The position numbers and the translations under genes were made by a program. From JACOXT01 sp964372855 (GTDB lineage: Bacteria > Patescibacteriota > Microgenomatia > Levybacterales > UBA12049), in contig CAYJRY010000010.1 of assembly GCA_964372855.1 (NCBI GenBank), positions 1 to 30,889 of the forward strand: a stretch of 30,889 bases of DNA, written 5' to 3'. Below are positions 13,860-22,247 of this stretch, one piece after another. The first letter of the stretch is position 1; each line of letters begins with the position of its first letter. Under the pieces are notes generated by a model that saw only the letters and a list, made by a program, of their open reading frames with translations, had not been told where the DNA came from and did no database searches.

Positions 13860-16800
13860 TTAGGCGGTTGAGGAAATATTTGCTTTTGCTGATTCTAATA
13901 ACATCATTATAAATTCAGGCGAGTAGTCTCCTAATCCGTAGATTTTATGTATCAACTCATGACGCGCAGTCCCAGTTATTTCTATTTTAGGATTGCTGGC
14001 TAGGAGCAACCACTCATTAAAACCAATCCTATTTCTTATTGCGATTCCCAAATAACCTGCATTTGCTGGCGCGACAAATACTCGTCCAGGATGATGTCGA
14101 AGTGCTTCTGGTGTCCAACGCTCAAATTGTTCTTTTAACGAAGTTTCTATTTGAACTAAAGCTTCTGAATCAAGCTCTTGAGATGCTTTTCCTGTTATGA
14201 TACTTCCAAATAAATGCTGACCATCTGGACTACTTCTTAAATGATCTTGCGTGTCTCTCAACACATTACAACTTGCAGATACAACGGTTTCAAGGGCTTT
14301 ACGTATATCATCGGAAACAGGAATTTCTTGTTCCGAGATGTTCCTAACAAATTCTTCAACTGTAGGAAAAACTTTAGACCAATTACTGTATCCAAATCTA
14401 TATTTTACATGGATGATTAGATCTGAAGGTATATGTCTGACATTAAATAATGTTACATAAGCTTCCGTTAATTCTTTAGCTGCTTCTTCCCTGCGCTCGG
14501 CTCTTGTATTAGTATTTGACAATTCTTCAGTTAGAAATTTTATATCATCTCGAAGTTTTTCTTCTGAATGTACAAGATATACACCAAGCTGTTCAGTATA
14601 TGCCTGTTTCCAAAAAGGTTTTGCGGGAACAAAAGAAGAAAAGTTCCCTGAATACATTCTTTCAAAATTTAAATCTATGTCTTTTATATACCCATTAGGA
14701 TTATTAATAACTTCAGTAAGATATTTTTCTTTGAATTTTTGCATAATTGTCATAGCATAATCAGAATTTGTACATGTAAAAGCTGCACTCATGATATATT
14801 GATGTAATTTATCAGAGTCATAACTATTTCTTTCTCGTGTACTTACAACTTCTGGCACATCATATCCCAATGCAGTTTCAGCTTTTTTAGGAACTAACAA
14901 TCCATTTTCATACAACTCTCCTGGTCTGTCCAATAGAATCTTCATATATCCCATGTCAATGATTCTTTCATTATTTGCATGTCTCATAGGAAGAACATAC
15001 CTTGCCAAACCGCCATCACCATGTTCATTTTTCTCTCTTGGGTCAATTACTTTAAGCCAATTTTGCCAAACTTCACTATTTTGGGAACCTCCCTCTGGCA
15101 ATCGAAGAACTGTCGAAGAAGTAAAGGTTTTTTCAGCATCAGAAGGCTTACTTGAAATATTAAATACTACCCTATCAATATTTGAAGGTTTGCCGCCAAT
15201 AAATATCTCTTCAGGTTTTGTCTCAACTTTTCCTTCCCATCGATAACGACTACCATTGTAATTTGACTCTGATGAGAATATCAGCTCAAGACCATTCCGA
15301 ATAGCTGCAGCGGCAATCATTTTTTGGCCCTCACCATATTTTCCTGCAAAAAGAGGGCTCTTTTTACTGCTTTTACCAATTGTTCCCAAATCGTTTGGAG
15401 TGTAGCCATCTCCATTATCAGTTACTCTTAACCCAACAATTGCGTCAGAGTCTGTTATTTCTTGCTCAGTAATCCAAACTCTTTCTTGCCCGCGTTTAAC
15501 CTCAAATCTAACATCAACTTTGCCTGACGGTGAGGCATCGAGATGGTTTTGGACAATATCTTGAAACACTCGCTCGGGTTTATCCCATTCATCTATACCA
15601 TATTCTGAAGAAAACGGAGTTTCTACAATTCCTTCTAGAAATCTCATAGCATTTGTGGATCTGCGTTCAGGCGAGGTAATTGTTATAGCTTTTAATTCCG
15701 TCTCTAGTGTTTGTAAGTTATCTGAATATTTTGGATTTTTTATAACAATGCCTCCACGTTCAATGGTTGTTGGATTGGGATTAAATTGATAAGGACCAAA
15801 TGAATATTCAGAAAAATCAAGAAGCTCTCCCCCATACATCACGTATGTGTGGTTATTATATTGATCAGCTTTTTCTAATTTAATTACAGATCCTTTAGGA
15901 AAATCGAAGTAATAAAACAACTTATCTCCCAATTGATAAACTGGTTTTCCATCAATATGGCTCAAAGGTACTAAAGAATCCAAACTTTTTTTAAACAACA
16001 TAAGATCACCTTTACCATCCTCTGGATAATCAAAATATGCTATTTCACCATTCTCAACCACTATCCTTTGCATCATGATATCTTTTACTCTTTGCCGGTA
16101 TGGTTCTGGAATTTGGTCAAAATTTACAGAAACTTTTTCCATTCCAGCTAAGTCCAATTGAAATTTACTAATTGTACGATAGATATCCCATCCCACGAGA
16201 CTTTCTTGTATATTTGTTTGCTCACTATTGAAACGCTTAATCGCACCTATTGGGTCTATTACTTGTGGCTCATAATTAAAACTTTGAGGCAATACATCAA
16301 CGTCTGGTTGTCCTTTATGTAATGTTTTATTTAATATTTCCTGCGCGGTATCTTGACTTGCAATATAAAGTGAATTCTGATCTAAGAAATTATCATATCT
16401 TTGAAAAGTTGCCAACAATAATACTTGCATGCGTCGTTTCCAATACTCACCTCCCCCTGTTTTTTGAACTGCAAAAGATAGCAACTCTGGTCTAATAACT
16501 AATTTAAATTTTCTAGTTTCATCATTAAAAGAAAGACTAAAAGGTGGCTCTTTTGTCGGGTCTATTACCTCTCGCAGGTGTGGGGTATTCTCAAAATTAA
16601 AATCATCTAATTTTAACCCCGACTTTTCTGCCAATAATTTTAATTCAGCTACAGCAGAATTATAAATCTCCAAAGATCTTCTTACGCGTTCATCATCTTG
16701 ACTCATCTCATTATGTTGAGATTGCAATTCGGCATTGGCTGTTGTAAGAGAATAAAATTGATAATTTCCCTCATGCGTTTTATTAAGCTTAGCAATTGAT

Positions 16801-18401
16801 TCATCTCCTATATCTGCTCCTAGAGTAATAACGTTAAATCCTCTTAATTGAAGATTTTCAATAAAATCTCTGTTTCTAAATATGTCTGCCTCTTTGACAA
16901 TCAAATTTTTAAAACCTGGTTTTGCATTTACAATTGCAGGAAATACCCTTAGAGCAATTTCTGTAGTTCTTCTTGCCTGCGTATCATTAACTGCTAATGG
17001 GTCATGTCCTCTTGACAAAATTTTATCCAGTACTGATGCTTCAGGTGCGGTTGACTCTGAGAATTTATTCGTCGCAATTCTATTAATTAATTCTGTAATT
17101 AGAAACTGAGAATCAGCATGTATCCAAAAATTATTAATTTGTGACGCAATACTTTTTTTAAGTTCGCTCCTATCCCTACCTTGAAGGACTGAGGAATCTA
17201 AAAAATTGTAAGAAAATAACGAAGTGAATTCATTTTGGCTATTGACTTCAGAACCTACCCTTAGGCCTTGGACATATTGATTTTCAGGGGATACATCCAA
17301 ACTTACTCCAACTGGTTTCTCTCCATATCTAAGTATCGACATTGGATAATAATACCTAGCTGATGAGTACTCAAGACAATTCTTCTGAAGACCTTTTCCT
17401 TTTATCCTAGGATCAACATTTGCTCTAAAATCTTGCTGAAATATTGGATCTGCGTTATGTATTGTTATAAGCGTATATGATCCTAGATCCGATTCTGTGT
17501 TGGGAGGTAAATCTACCTGTATTCCTTTTTGTTCAATTGTATTCTCTTCTCCTACATAAGCTCTATGCTGCCAGATGCGTTCGTGTGTGGGCTCTTGGCT
17601 ATTGATTTTAAACCTAGATCTCATTTTTACACTTGCGCCATGGCGCATGAGATGGGTTGCGCTCATTTTTGCACCTTCTCCAAACTTACCTCTTAAATGG
17701 CGTTGGCCTCTTTTTGTTGACTTATAAAATGCGCTTAGTTTCGTATCAAAACCGCTTCCTTCATCCTCTATTTTCATACCAACAATCTGATAACGAAATT
17801 CTGTTGTTTTTGCCTTTGATCCTTCAATCTTTTCTGAATATTGGGGATGCTGCAACTTATCATAGGCGACCCATTTTACGAAATTTTCACCATTAACAGC
17901 TTTTGAATCTTTGATTTTATACTCTATCTTTGGAGGTGTTTCTGTAATTGATATTACTGCTTTTCTGATTGCATCAAGTTTTAATTTACCATCTTTATTA
18001 AGCAGTTCCTTTCTTAAGGGAATAGTGTTTGAATATTGATTAAGCAAATCAACCATTTGTTTTTCTGCATCTTCGGAAAAGCTAATTAATCCTTTCTTAT
18101 AGCAATAAAGGAAATACGTGAAATCATCAAAATTAGGCCCAGTTATGGTAGGGCCTTCAGATAATTTATCAGTATCTACAACTGAGGACAAAAGTTTGTC
18201 AAAAAATCTTTGAGTTTCCGCGTCTAAGTGATTTTGAAGAATATCTCGAACCGATTGCGCGGTTGTCCATGTTTTTTCTCCATACTCAATATGCGTTTTT
18301 GTGTCCGCATGGAGACGTTTAACTTTTGATCCTTCGGGAAGTCTTCCGCCAAAAGTTCTAGTTGTGCTCTTAGGAAGTGATTCTTCAGCTCCAGGTTCCA
18401 T
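13860..18401 (-). CDS. Giant protein with two GHKL ATPase modules and a C-terminal HExxH motif
   Basis: No known family name fits this 1,513-residue protein. Module 1 (about 25-440) has ATP-binding boxes DILQNHLDA (53-61), IEDEGSGFD (211-219) and GKFGEGAKMSA (238-248). Module 2 (about 900-1225) repeats them as DIVQNHLDA (948-956), VTDNGDGYT (993-1001) and GKYGEGQKMIA (1020-1030). Both have Asp where GHKL ATPases usually have the catalytic Glu. The similarity extends into each transducer region (376-443 against 1163-1226), so this looks like an internal duplication. Between them are an alpha/beta stretch near 497-540 and a beta-rich part. The C-terminal domain (about 1330-1513) ends with TARHELIHKIYGLGDYSPEF, a zincin-type HExxH at 1481-1485; Asp1492 or Glu1496 could be the third ligand. 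No signal peptide or membrane segment. It is monocistronic, with only a weak promoter. Confidence 0.85.
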   Translation of the reverse strand: MEPGAEESLPKSTTRTFGGRLPEGSKVKRLHADTKTHIEYGEKTWTTAQSVRDILQNHLDAETQRFFDKLLSSVVDTDKLSEGPTITGPNFDDFTYFLYCYKKGLISFSEDAEKQMVDLLNQYSNTIPLRKELLNKDGKLKLDAIRKAVISITETPPKIEYKIKDSKAVNGENFVKWVAYDKLQHPQYSEKIEGSKAKTTEFRYQIVGMKIEDEGSGFDTKLSAFYKSTKRGQRHLRGKFGEGAKMSATHLMRHGASVKMRSRFKINSQEPTHERIWQHRAYVGEENTIEQKGIQVDLPPNTESDLGSYTLITIHNADPIFQQDFRANVDPRIKGKGLQKNCLEYSSARYYYPMSILRYGEKPVGVSLDVSPENQYVQGLRVGSEVNSQNEFTSLFSYNFLDSSVLQGRDRSELKKSIASQINNFWIHADSQFLITELINRIATNKFSESTAPEASVLDKILSRGHDPLAVNDTQARRTTEIALRVFPAIVNAKPGFKNLIVKEADIFRNRDFIENLQLRGFNVITLGADIGDESIAKLNKTHEGNYQFYSLTTANAELQSQHNEMSQDDERVRRSLEIYNSAVAELKLLAEKSGLKLDDFNFENTPHLREVIDPTKEPPFSLSFNDETRKFKLVIRPELLSFAVQKTGGGEYWKRRMQVLLLATFQRYDNFLDQNSLYIASQDTAQEILNKTLHKGQPDVDVLPQSFNYEPQVIDPIGAIKRFNSEQTNIQESLVGWDIYRTISKFQLDLAGMEKVSVNFDQIPEPYRQRVKDIMMQRIVVENGEIAYFDYPEDGKGDLMLFKKSLDSLVPLSHIDGKPVYQLGDKLFYYFDFPKGSVIKLEKADQYNNHTYVMYGGELLDFSEYSFGPYQFNPNPTTIERGGIVIKNPKYSDNLQTLETELKAITITSPERRSTNAMRFLEGIVETPFSSEYGIDEWDKPERVFQDIVQNHLDASPSGKVDVRFEVKRGQERVWITEQEITDSDAIVGLRVTDNGDGYTPNDLGTIGKSSKKSPLFAGKYGEGQKMIAAAAIRNGLELIFSSESNYNGSRYRWEGKVETKPEEIFIGGKPSNIDRVVFNISSKPSDAEKTFTSSTVLRLPEGGSQNSEVWQNWLKVIDPREKNEHGDGGLARYVLPMRHANNERIIDMGYMKILLDRPGELYENGLLVPKKAETALGYDVPEVVSTRERNSYDSDKLHQYIMSAAFTCTNSDYAMTIMQKFKEKYLTEVINNPNGYIKDIDLNFERMYSGNFSSFVPAKPFWKQAYTEQLGVYLVHSEEKLRDDIKFLTEELSNTNTRAERREEAAKELTEAYVTLFNVRHIPSDLIIHVKYRFGYSNWSKVFPTVEEFVRNISEQEIPVSDDIRKALETVVSASCNVLRDTQDHLRSSPDGQHLFGSIITGKASQELDSEALVQIETSLKEQFERWTPEALRHHPGRVFVAPANAGYLGIAIRNRIGFNEWLLLASNPKIEITGTARHELIHKIYGLGDYSPEFIMMLLESAKANISSTA

Positions 18402-18612
18402 AAGCCATTACAGTTTAGCATAATTCTTTAACTGTTGGCGACTGTTAACTATAGCGACGGTCCTCGGGTTAATTGAAAGAATAATCTAAGGTCTACATGT
18501 TTGAAAATTTGGCCAGCATAACTATTTTATTTCTACTACTTGTGTCAGAGTTTTGGATTTTGAAATTGGAAGTACCTCACACATATTCTGTAAAGGTGGG
18601 TTTGCGCAAAAA
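18402..18612. other. Intergenic region upstream of the giant gene
   Basis: A weak minus-strand promoter candidate is TATAGT (18448-18453) with a poor -35 box 18 bases upstream. Two direct copies of actgtt (18431-18436 and 18441-18446) spaced by one helical turn, inside arms ttaac/gttaa, lie between it and the start codon and could be an operator. At 18601-18610 tttgcgcaaa is a perfect 10-bp palindrome. I see no RNA gene. Confidence 0.3.
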
Positions 18613-18655
18613 TTGCACAAACTATTGATACGTTTTATCATATTGATATCAATAT
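18613..18655 (+). promoter_or_regulatory. Promoter with a 16-bp palindrome at the expected start site
   Basis: TTGCAC (18613-18618) and TATCAT (18636-18641) are spaced by 17 bases. A perfect 16-bp palindrome, ATATTGATATCAATAT (18640-18655), begins at the end of the -10 box, where a repressor would block transcription start. The small ORF at 18679 follows. Confidence 0.45.
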
Positions 18656-18678
18656 TTCAATGCTATTAAATGTAATAT

Positions 18679-18816
18679 ATGAACAAGGTGGATAAAATGC
18701 TTGGTGCTATTCAAAAATCTATAATTATCATCAAAAAGAACATGGCAACCAAAGATGATCTGAAAAGACTTGAACCAAAAGTTATTGAAAGACTTCCTCT
18801 TTTTCTGAAGGACTAG
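18679..18816 (+). CDS. Putative 45-residue charged helical protein
   Basis: The ORF reads MNKVDKMLGAIQKS at its start and ends KVIERLPLFLKD. The middle has a helical, charged ATKDDLKRLE stretch of a kind common in short coiled-coil proteins. A promoter and palindrome lie just upstream. There is no clear ribosome binding site, and the last 35 bases overlap the 3' end of the convergent gene at 18782. A second possible start is MATKDDL at residue 22. I do not recognise a family. Confidence 0.4.
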   Translation: MNKVDKMLGAIQKSIIIIKKNMATKDDLKRLEPKVIERLPLFLKD

Positions 18817-19339
18817 CTTTTCCAATTTCTGAGGTCTTGTCTTTAAGATCCGATGGGGGTACACCTGAAACATCTACGTTTTCCTTGTGACTTACCATAA
18901 GTCCTTGAATAATTCGTCTTGCCTCAAATGCATCTTTTCTCGTAAGATACTTAATCTTAATTGGATTCTGCTGATAACCATCAGGAATAAGCATAAGTGT
19001 TGCGAAAAAAAGACTAGTTTCCGCGACAGCTCCTTTGAGGTTTTTGATCATAATACTATTGATAAAGGCAGATTTGAAAAATTCCCGGCTTATAATATTT
19101 ACTTTATTTCTATCAATTGTTATTGTGTCAGGGAAAAAATCAAATGGAAAAACTGTTCTTATCTCTAGTAAAATCTCTTTTGATTGATCTGCAAGTTTCT
19201 CTAATTTTTTAATTTGGTTTTGGGTGGTATTTGAGGATTTAGAAAAAACATCACCAGGCTTTCCCTTATATAGGATATTTTTGGGCGGACCTGTAGGAAA
19301 AAATTTATTATGTTTTCTAAAAATAACTGTCTCGGGCAT
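18782..19339 (-). CDS. Uncharacterised protein, possible PH-like domain
   Basis: A 185-residue soluble protein with no signal peptide or membrane helix. Residues 37-57 (NTTQNQIKKLEKLADQSKEI) look like a short coiled coil. The central part, IRTVFPFDFFPDTITIDRNKVNIISREFF through IKIKYLTRKDAFEARRIIQGLM, alternates strands and ends with a helix, resembling bacterial PH-like domains; this is an impression of the pattern, not a family match. The C-terminus is polar and disordered. It is last in the division cluster, 75 bases after ftsZ, and appears to have its own promoter. A role near FtsZ is a guess from position only. Confidence 0.75.
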   Translation of the reverse strand: MPETVIFRKHNKFFPTGPPKNILYKGKPGDVFSKSSNTTQNQIKKLEKLADQSKEILLEIRTVFPFDFFPDTITIDRNKVNIISREFFKSAFINSIMIKNLKGAVAETSLFFATLMLIPDGYQQNPIKIKYLTRKDAFEARRIIQGLMVSHKENVDVSGVPPSDLKDKTSEIGKASPSEKEEVFQ

Positions 19340-19350
19340 AGTAAAGCTAC

Positions 19351-19380
19351 TATATAGGGAAATTGTAAGTTTAAAAGCAA
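19351..19380 (-). promoter_or_regulatory. Candidate promoter between ftsZ and the uncharacterised gene
   Basis: TTGCTT (19375-19380) and TATATA (19351-19356) on the minus strand are 18 bases apart, 11 bases before the ATG at 19339. Confidence 0.35.
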
Positions 19381-19414
19381 AATAATGTAAAAGGATTGTA
19401 AAGAATTTAAGGAT

Positions 19415-20515
19415 TTAATTCCTTTGCCTTAAGAATGCGGGGATGTCCCATGCGCTGTCATCATCAGAATCTTGCGGAATTGATTTTGGCGGCTGTGTTT
19501 GATCTTTGGAAACGGGCTTAGAAGTCTCAATAGGCGTAACAAATTCTTTGAGCGTTTGTTTTGTATAATCAAAACCCGTCGCAATTACTGCTATTTTTAT
19601 TTGATCATGCATAGAATCATTAATTGTTGCGCCAAATATTATATTTGCATCTGGATCTGCAGCTCCCGATATAATCTTTGCAGCCTCATCAACCTCAGTC
19701 ATGGTAAGATCCGGCCCTCCTGTGATATTAAAAAGTACACCCCTTGCTCCATCCATTGATATCTCAAGAAGAGGGGAGGAAATTGCCATTCTAGCTGCTG
19801 AATGAGCTCTATTTTCACCAGACCCTGTACCAATTCCCATGAGCGCCGATCCCGCATTGGTCATAATAGTTTTTACGTCTGCAAAATCTACGTTTATAAG
19901 TCCAGGGATGGTGATTAGATCAGAAATTCCTTGGACCCCTTGAGACAGCACCGAGTCTGCAATTCTAAATGCCTCAAGAAGAGATACTCTTTTGTCAACA
20001 ACATCCAAAATCCTCTGATTTGGAATTACAATTAATGTGTCAACCAAATTTTTGATATTCTCAATCCCATCTTCAGCTGTTACCATACGACGTGTTCCCT
20101 CAAAAGCAAAAGGTTTGGTAACAACTGCAACAGTAAGTGCACCTACTTCTTTGGCTGCTCTTGCAATAACTGGACTTGCTCCAGTGCCAGTACCACCACC
20201 CATCCCTGCAGTTATAAAAACCATATCTGATCCGCCAATTATCTCTTTTATTTTTTCATAGGATTCCTCAGCAGCTTGCCGTCCAACTTCTGGATTACCT
20301 CCGCTTCCCAATCCTCGAGTCAAATTCTCTCCGATTTGAATTTTAGTTTGAGCTCTAGACAAAAGCAGCACCTGCGCATCTGTATTAACAGCCACAAAAT
20401 CAACCCCTTTTATCTGATTATCAATCATCATTGATGTTAACGCATTCATTCCTCCACCTCCAACACCCATTACCCGAATTTTTGCAAAATTTGTAGTTTG
20501 AGGCTTAATTAACAT
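19415..20515 (-). CDS. ftsZ: Cell division protein FtsZ
   Basis: FtsZ is the tubulin-like GTPase that forms the division ring. The 366-residue protein has VMGVGGGGMNALTSM at the N-terminus, VNTDAQVL, the tubulin signature GMGGGTGTGASPV (104-116), PNQRILDVV, and the T7 region GLINVDFADVKTIM with the catalytic Asp. A linker rich in Pro, Gln and Ser leads to the conserved C-terminal peptide AWDIPAFLRQRN, the part that binds FtsA. I start it at the ATG at 20515 (MLIKPQTT); a TTG at 20524 would add three residues. GGAAG lies just before the ATG, closer than usual. It follows ftsA by 45 bases. Confidence 0.98.
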   Translation of the reverse strand: MLIKPQTTNFAKIRVMGVGGGGMNALTSMMIDNQIKGVDFVAVNTDAQVLLLSRAQTKIQIGENLTRGLGSGGNPEVGRQAAEESYEKIKEIIGGSDMVFITAGMGGGTGTGASPVIARAAKEVGALTVAVVTKPFAFEGTRRMVTAEDGIENIKNLVDTLIVIPNQRILDVVDKRVSLLEAFRIADSVLSQGVQGISDLITIPGLINVDFADVKTIMTNAGSALMGIGTGSGENRAHSAARMAISSPLLEISMDGARGVLFNITGGPDLTMTEVDEAAKIISGAADPDANIIFGATINDSMHDQIKIAVIATGFDYTKQTLKEFVTPIETSKPVSKDQTQPPKSIPQDSDDDSAWDIPAFLRQRN

Positions 20516-20560
20516 AACTTCCAACAGAATAACATATAAAATTTACAATTGCAACGGTTA

Positions 20561-21853
20561 TTACGGTAGAAATGATTTGACAAAATTAATTATTTTAGAA
20601 ACCATTCTGTTAACTCCCAAAATTCCTAGTTGAGGCATAGAGATTCCAAACGGTAGAATAGATTTCGTATCATCTATTTGTGAACCAAATACTGTCAACC
20701 CAACAACAGTTGCAAAGTTAGGTGTTTGAATTTCATCAATTAATCCTTTTATATTTGTTGGTATCCCTACTCTCACAGGCATTGCAAGCGTCCTTTTAGC
20801 TGATTCCTGAATTCCAACAGTTAATGCCCCTCCACCAGTCACCACAATTCCGGCAGGAGTTTGCCCGGCAAATCCTGATCTTTTTATCTCAAGCCCTATC
20901 ATTGTGAATATTTCATTCAGTCTTGGCCTTATAATTCCATCAGTAAGAGTTTTTTGTGAAACTTTCCTTAATTCCTCAGGAAGTCCTAGGTTTGTTAAAT
21001 CTACTTCATCTAAATTTTTGTTTGTTTCTTCAAATGTCTCTCCAAGTCTCTCAATCTTCCTTTTTTTGGAAGTTTTAGATAAATAAATTTTTATTTTTTC
21101 AGCTGATTCTAGAGAAATCCTAAGACCAATTGCCAAATCATTTGTGATATGCCGGGCACCTATTGGCAACACTGACGAATAAGTGAGAGATCCATCAATA
21201 TAAACTGAAATATCAGTAGTTCCTGATCCTATATCTACCAAAACAGAACCGAGCTCTTTTTCGGTTTCCGATAATACTGCAAGACTTGAAGCATAACCAC
21301 TAAAACATATTGAATCAACATCAATTCCAACTTGCGAGATTGCTTTTTGAAGGTTCCCAAGGCTAGTTGAGGCAGCAGTTATAATATGAGTATCCACTTC
21401 AAGTCTTATACCTGTCATTCCAACTGGATCTTTTATGCCTTCCTGCCCATCCACTACATAGCTTCTTGGCAACACGTGAATAATCTCACGGCTAGTTGGA
21501 AGAGATATCGCTTTGGCTGCATCTATTACTCTAGCAGTATCAGTAGGATTAATCTCGCCTTCATTTGTCGAAACCGCAACAACACCTCTTGAGTTTTGAG
21601 ATTCTATATGGCTTCCTCCAATTGAGGCTATAATATGAGATACAGAATATCCAGCCATTCTCTCTGCAGAATCTAATGAGTTGTTTATCGCCTCAACCGC
21701 TTCTTTGATATCAACAATTTGTCCTTTTTTAACGCCCCGTGATGGAACTTCTGAAACTCCTAATACATTCACTGTGTCGGTTACTTTTGCAATAAGAGTC
21801 ACTATTTTTGAGGTTCCGATATCCAAGCCTACAACAATTTTACCTTCATTCAT
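20561..21853 (-). CDS. ftsA: Cell division protein FtsA
   Basis: FtsA is an actin-like ATPase that tethers FtsZ to the membrane and recruits other division proteins. The 430-residue protein has the phosphate-1 loop VVGLDIGTSKIVTLIA, the SHIIASIGGSHIES region of the 1C subdomain, the phosphate-2 loop VLVDIGSGTTDISVY, the adenosine motif GIVVTGGGALTVGI and a final amphipathic helix (RMVSKIINFVKSFLP) for membrane binding. I start it at the ATG at 21853; a TTG at 21859 is the alternative. Its ATG lies inside the end of the ftsQ-like gene (ATGAATGA), pointing to coupled translation. Confidence 0.97.
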   Translation of the reverse strand: MNEGKIVVGLDIGTSKIVTLIAKVTDTVNVLGVSEVPSRGVKKGQIVDIKEAVEAINNSLDSAERMAGYSVSHIIASIGGSHIESQNSRGVVAVSTNEGEINPTDTARVIDAAKAISLPTSREIIHVLPRSYVVDGQEGIKDPVGMTGIRLEVDTHIITAASTSLGNLQKAISQVGIDVDSICFSGYASSLAVLSETEKELGSVLVDIGSGTTDISVYIDGSLTYSSVLPIGARHITNDLAIGLRISLESAEKIKIYLSKTSKKRKIERLGETFEETNKNLDEVDLTNLGLPEELRKVSQKTLTDGIIRPRLNEIFTMIGLEIKRSGFAGQTPAGIVVTGGGALTVGIQESAKRTLAMPVRVGIPTNIKGLIDEIQTPNFATVVGLTVFGSQIDDTKSILPFGISMPQLGILGVNRMVSKIINFVKSFLP

Positions 21854-22247
21854 ATTCAACTACTATTTTTTCAAATCTGAAATCAATTTTTTTATAATTT
21901 CTTCCTTTTATTGTAAGACTACTTATCAATCTTTGTAAAGAGGAGATTTGCGAATCTATATCTTTTTTTTTATCTAATAAAACCGTACCGCCACTTCTTA
22001 GTGTTATTTGTAAAAAAGCATCATGCGTCATCTCAATTTTTGAATACGCTACTTTGTGCTGATGCAATTTTTTTTCAACTGCCGATATATCAAATTTTTG
22101 ACTATTTCCAAGAGGGCTAAGAAGAATGGGTTTTTTGTAGAAATTGATTAAAAAAATGCCGACACCCAATAATATTAAAAAAATTATATAAATAAAATAT
22201 AATACTATCTTTTTATTCCTTCTTTTCTTTTTTATTTTTATAAACAT
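21846..22247 (-). CDS. Short FtsQ/DivIB-like membrane protein
   Basis: FtsQ/DivIB is a bitopic membrane protein of the divisome. This product of about 133 residues has a basic cytoplasmic start (MFIKIKKKRRNKK), one membrane segment (IVLYFIYIIFLILLGVGIFL) and an external domain of about 95 residues ending ISSLTIKGRNYKKIDFRFEKIVVEYE, like the last strands of FtsQ. Full FtsQ is about 250-280 residues with a POTRA and a beta domain; most of the POTRA seems to be missing or very reduced. The call rests largely on position between murG and ftsA. I prefer the ATG at 22247 over one at 22265, which would lengthen the overlap with murG from 35 to 53 bases. Confidence 0.65.
   Translation of the reverse strand: MFIKIKKKRRNKKIVLYFIYIIFLILLGVGIFLINFYKKPILLSPLGNSQKFDISAVEKKLHQHKVAYSKIEMTHDAFLQITLRSGGTVLLDKKKDIDSQISSLQRLISSLTIKGRNYKKIDFRFEKIVVEYE

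Noticed and set aside
13860..18401. Giant GHKL protein as part of an antiphage system
   Set aside because: The neighbours are a housekeeping division cluster and a ligase, with no restriction, nuclease or toxin genes; nothing in the window supports a defence role beyond the fold.
18551..18572. Heptamer-like run in the gap upstream of the giant gene
   Set aside because: ttttgga, ttttgaa and attggaa are only loosely periodic; chance is likely in this base composition.
18649..18873. Minus-strand ORF of 74 codons across the gap
   Set aside because: It overlaps the better-supported end of the uncharacterised gene in another frame and has low-complexity sequence.
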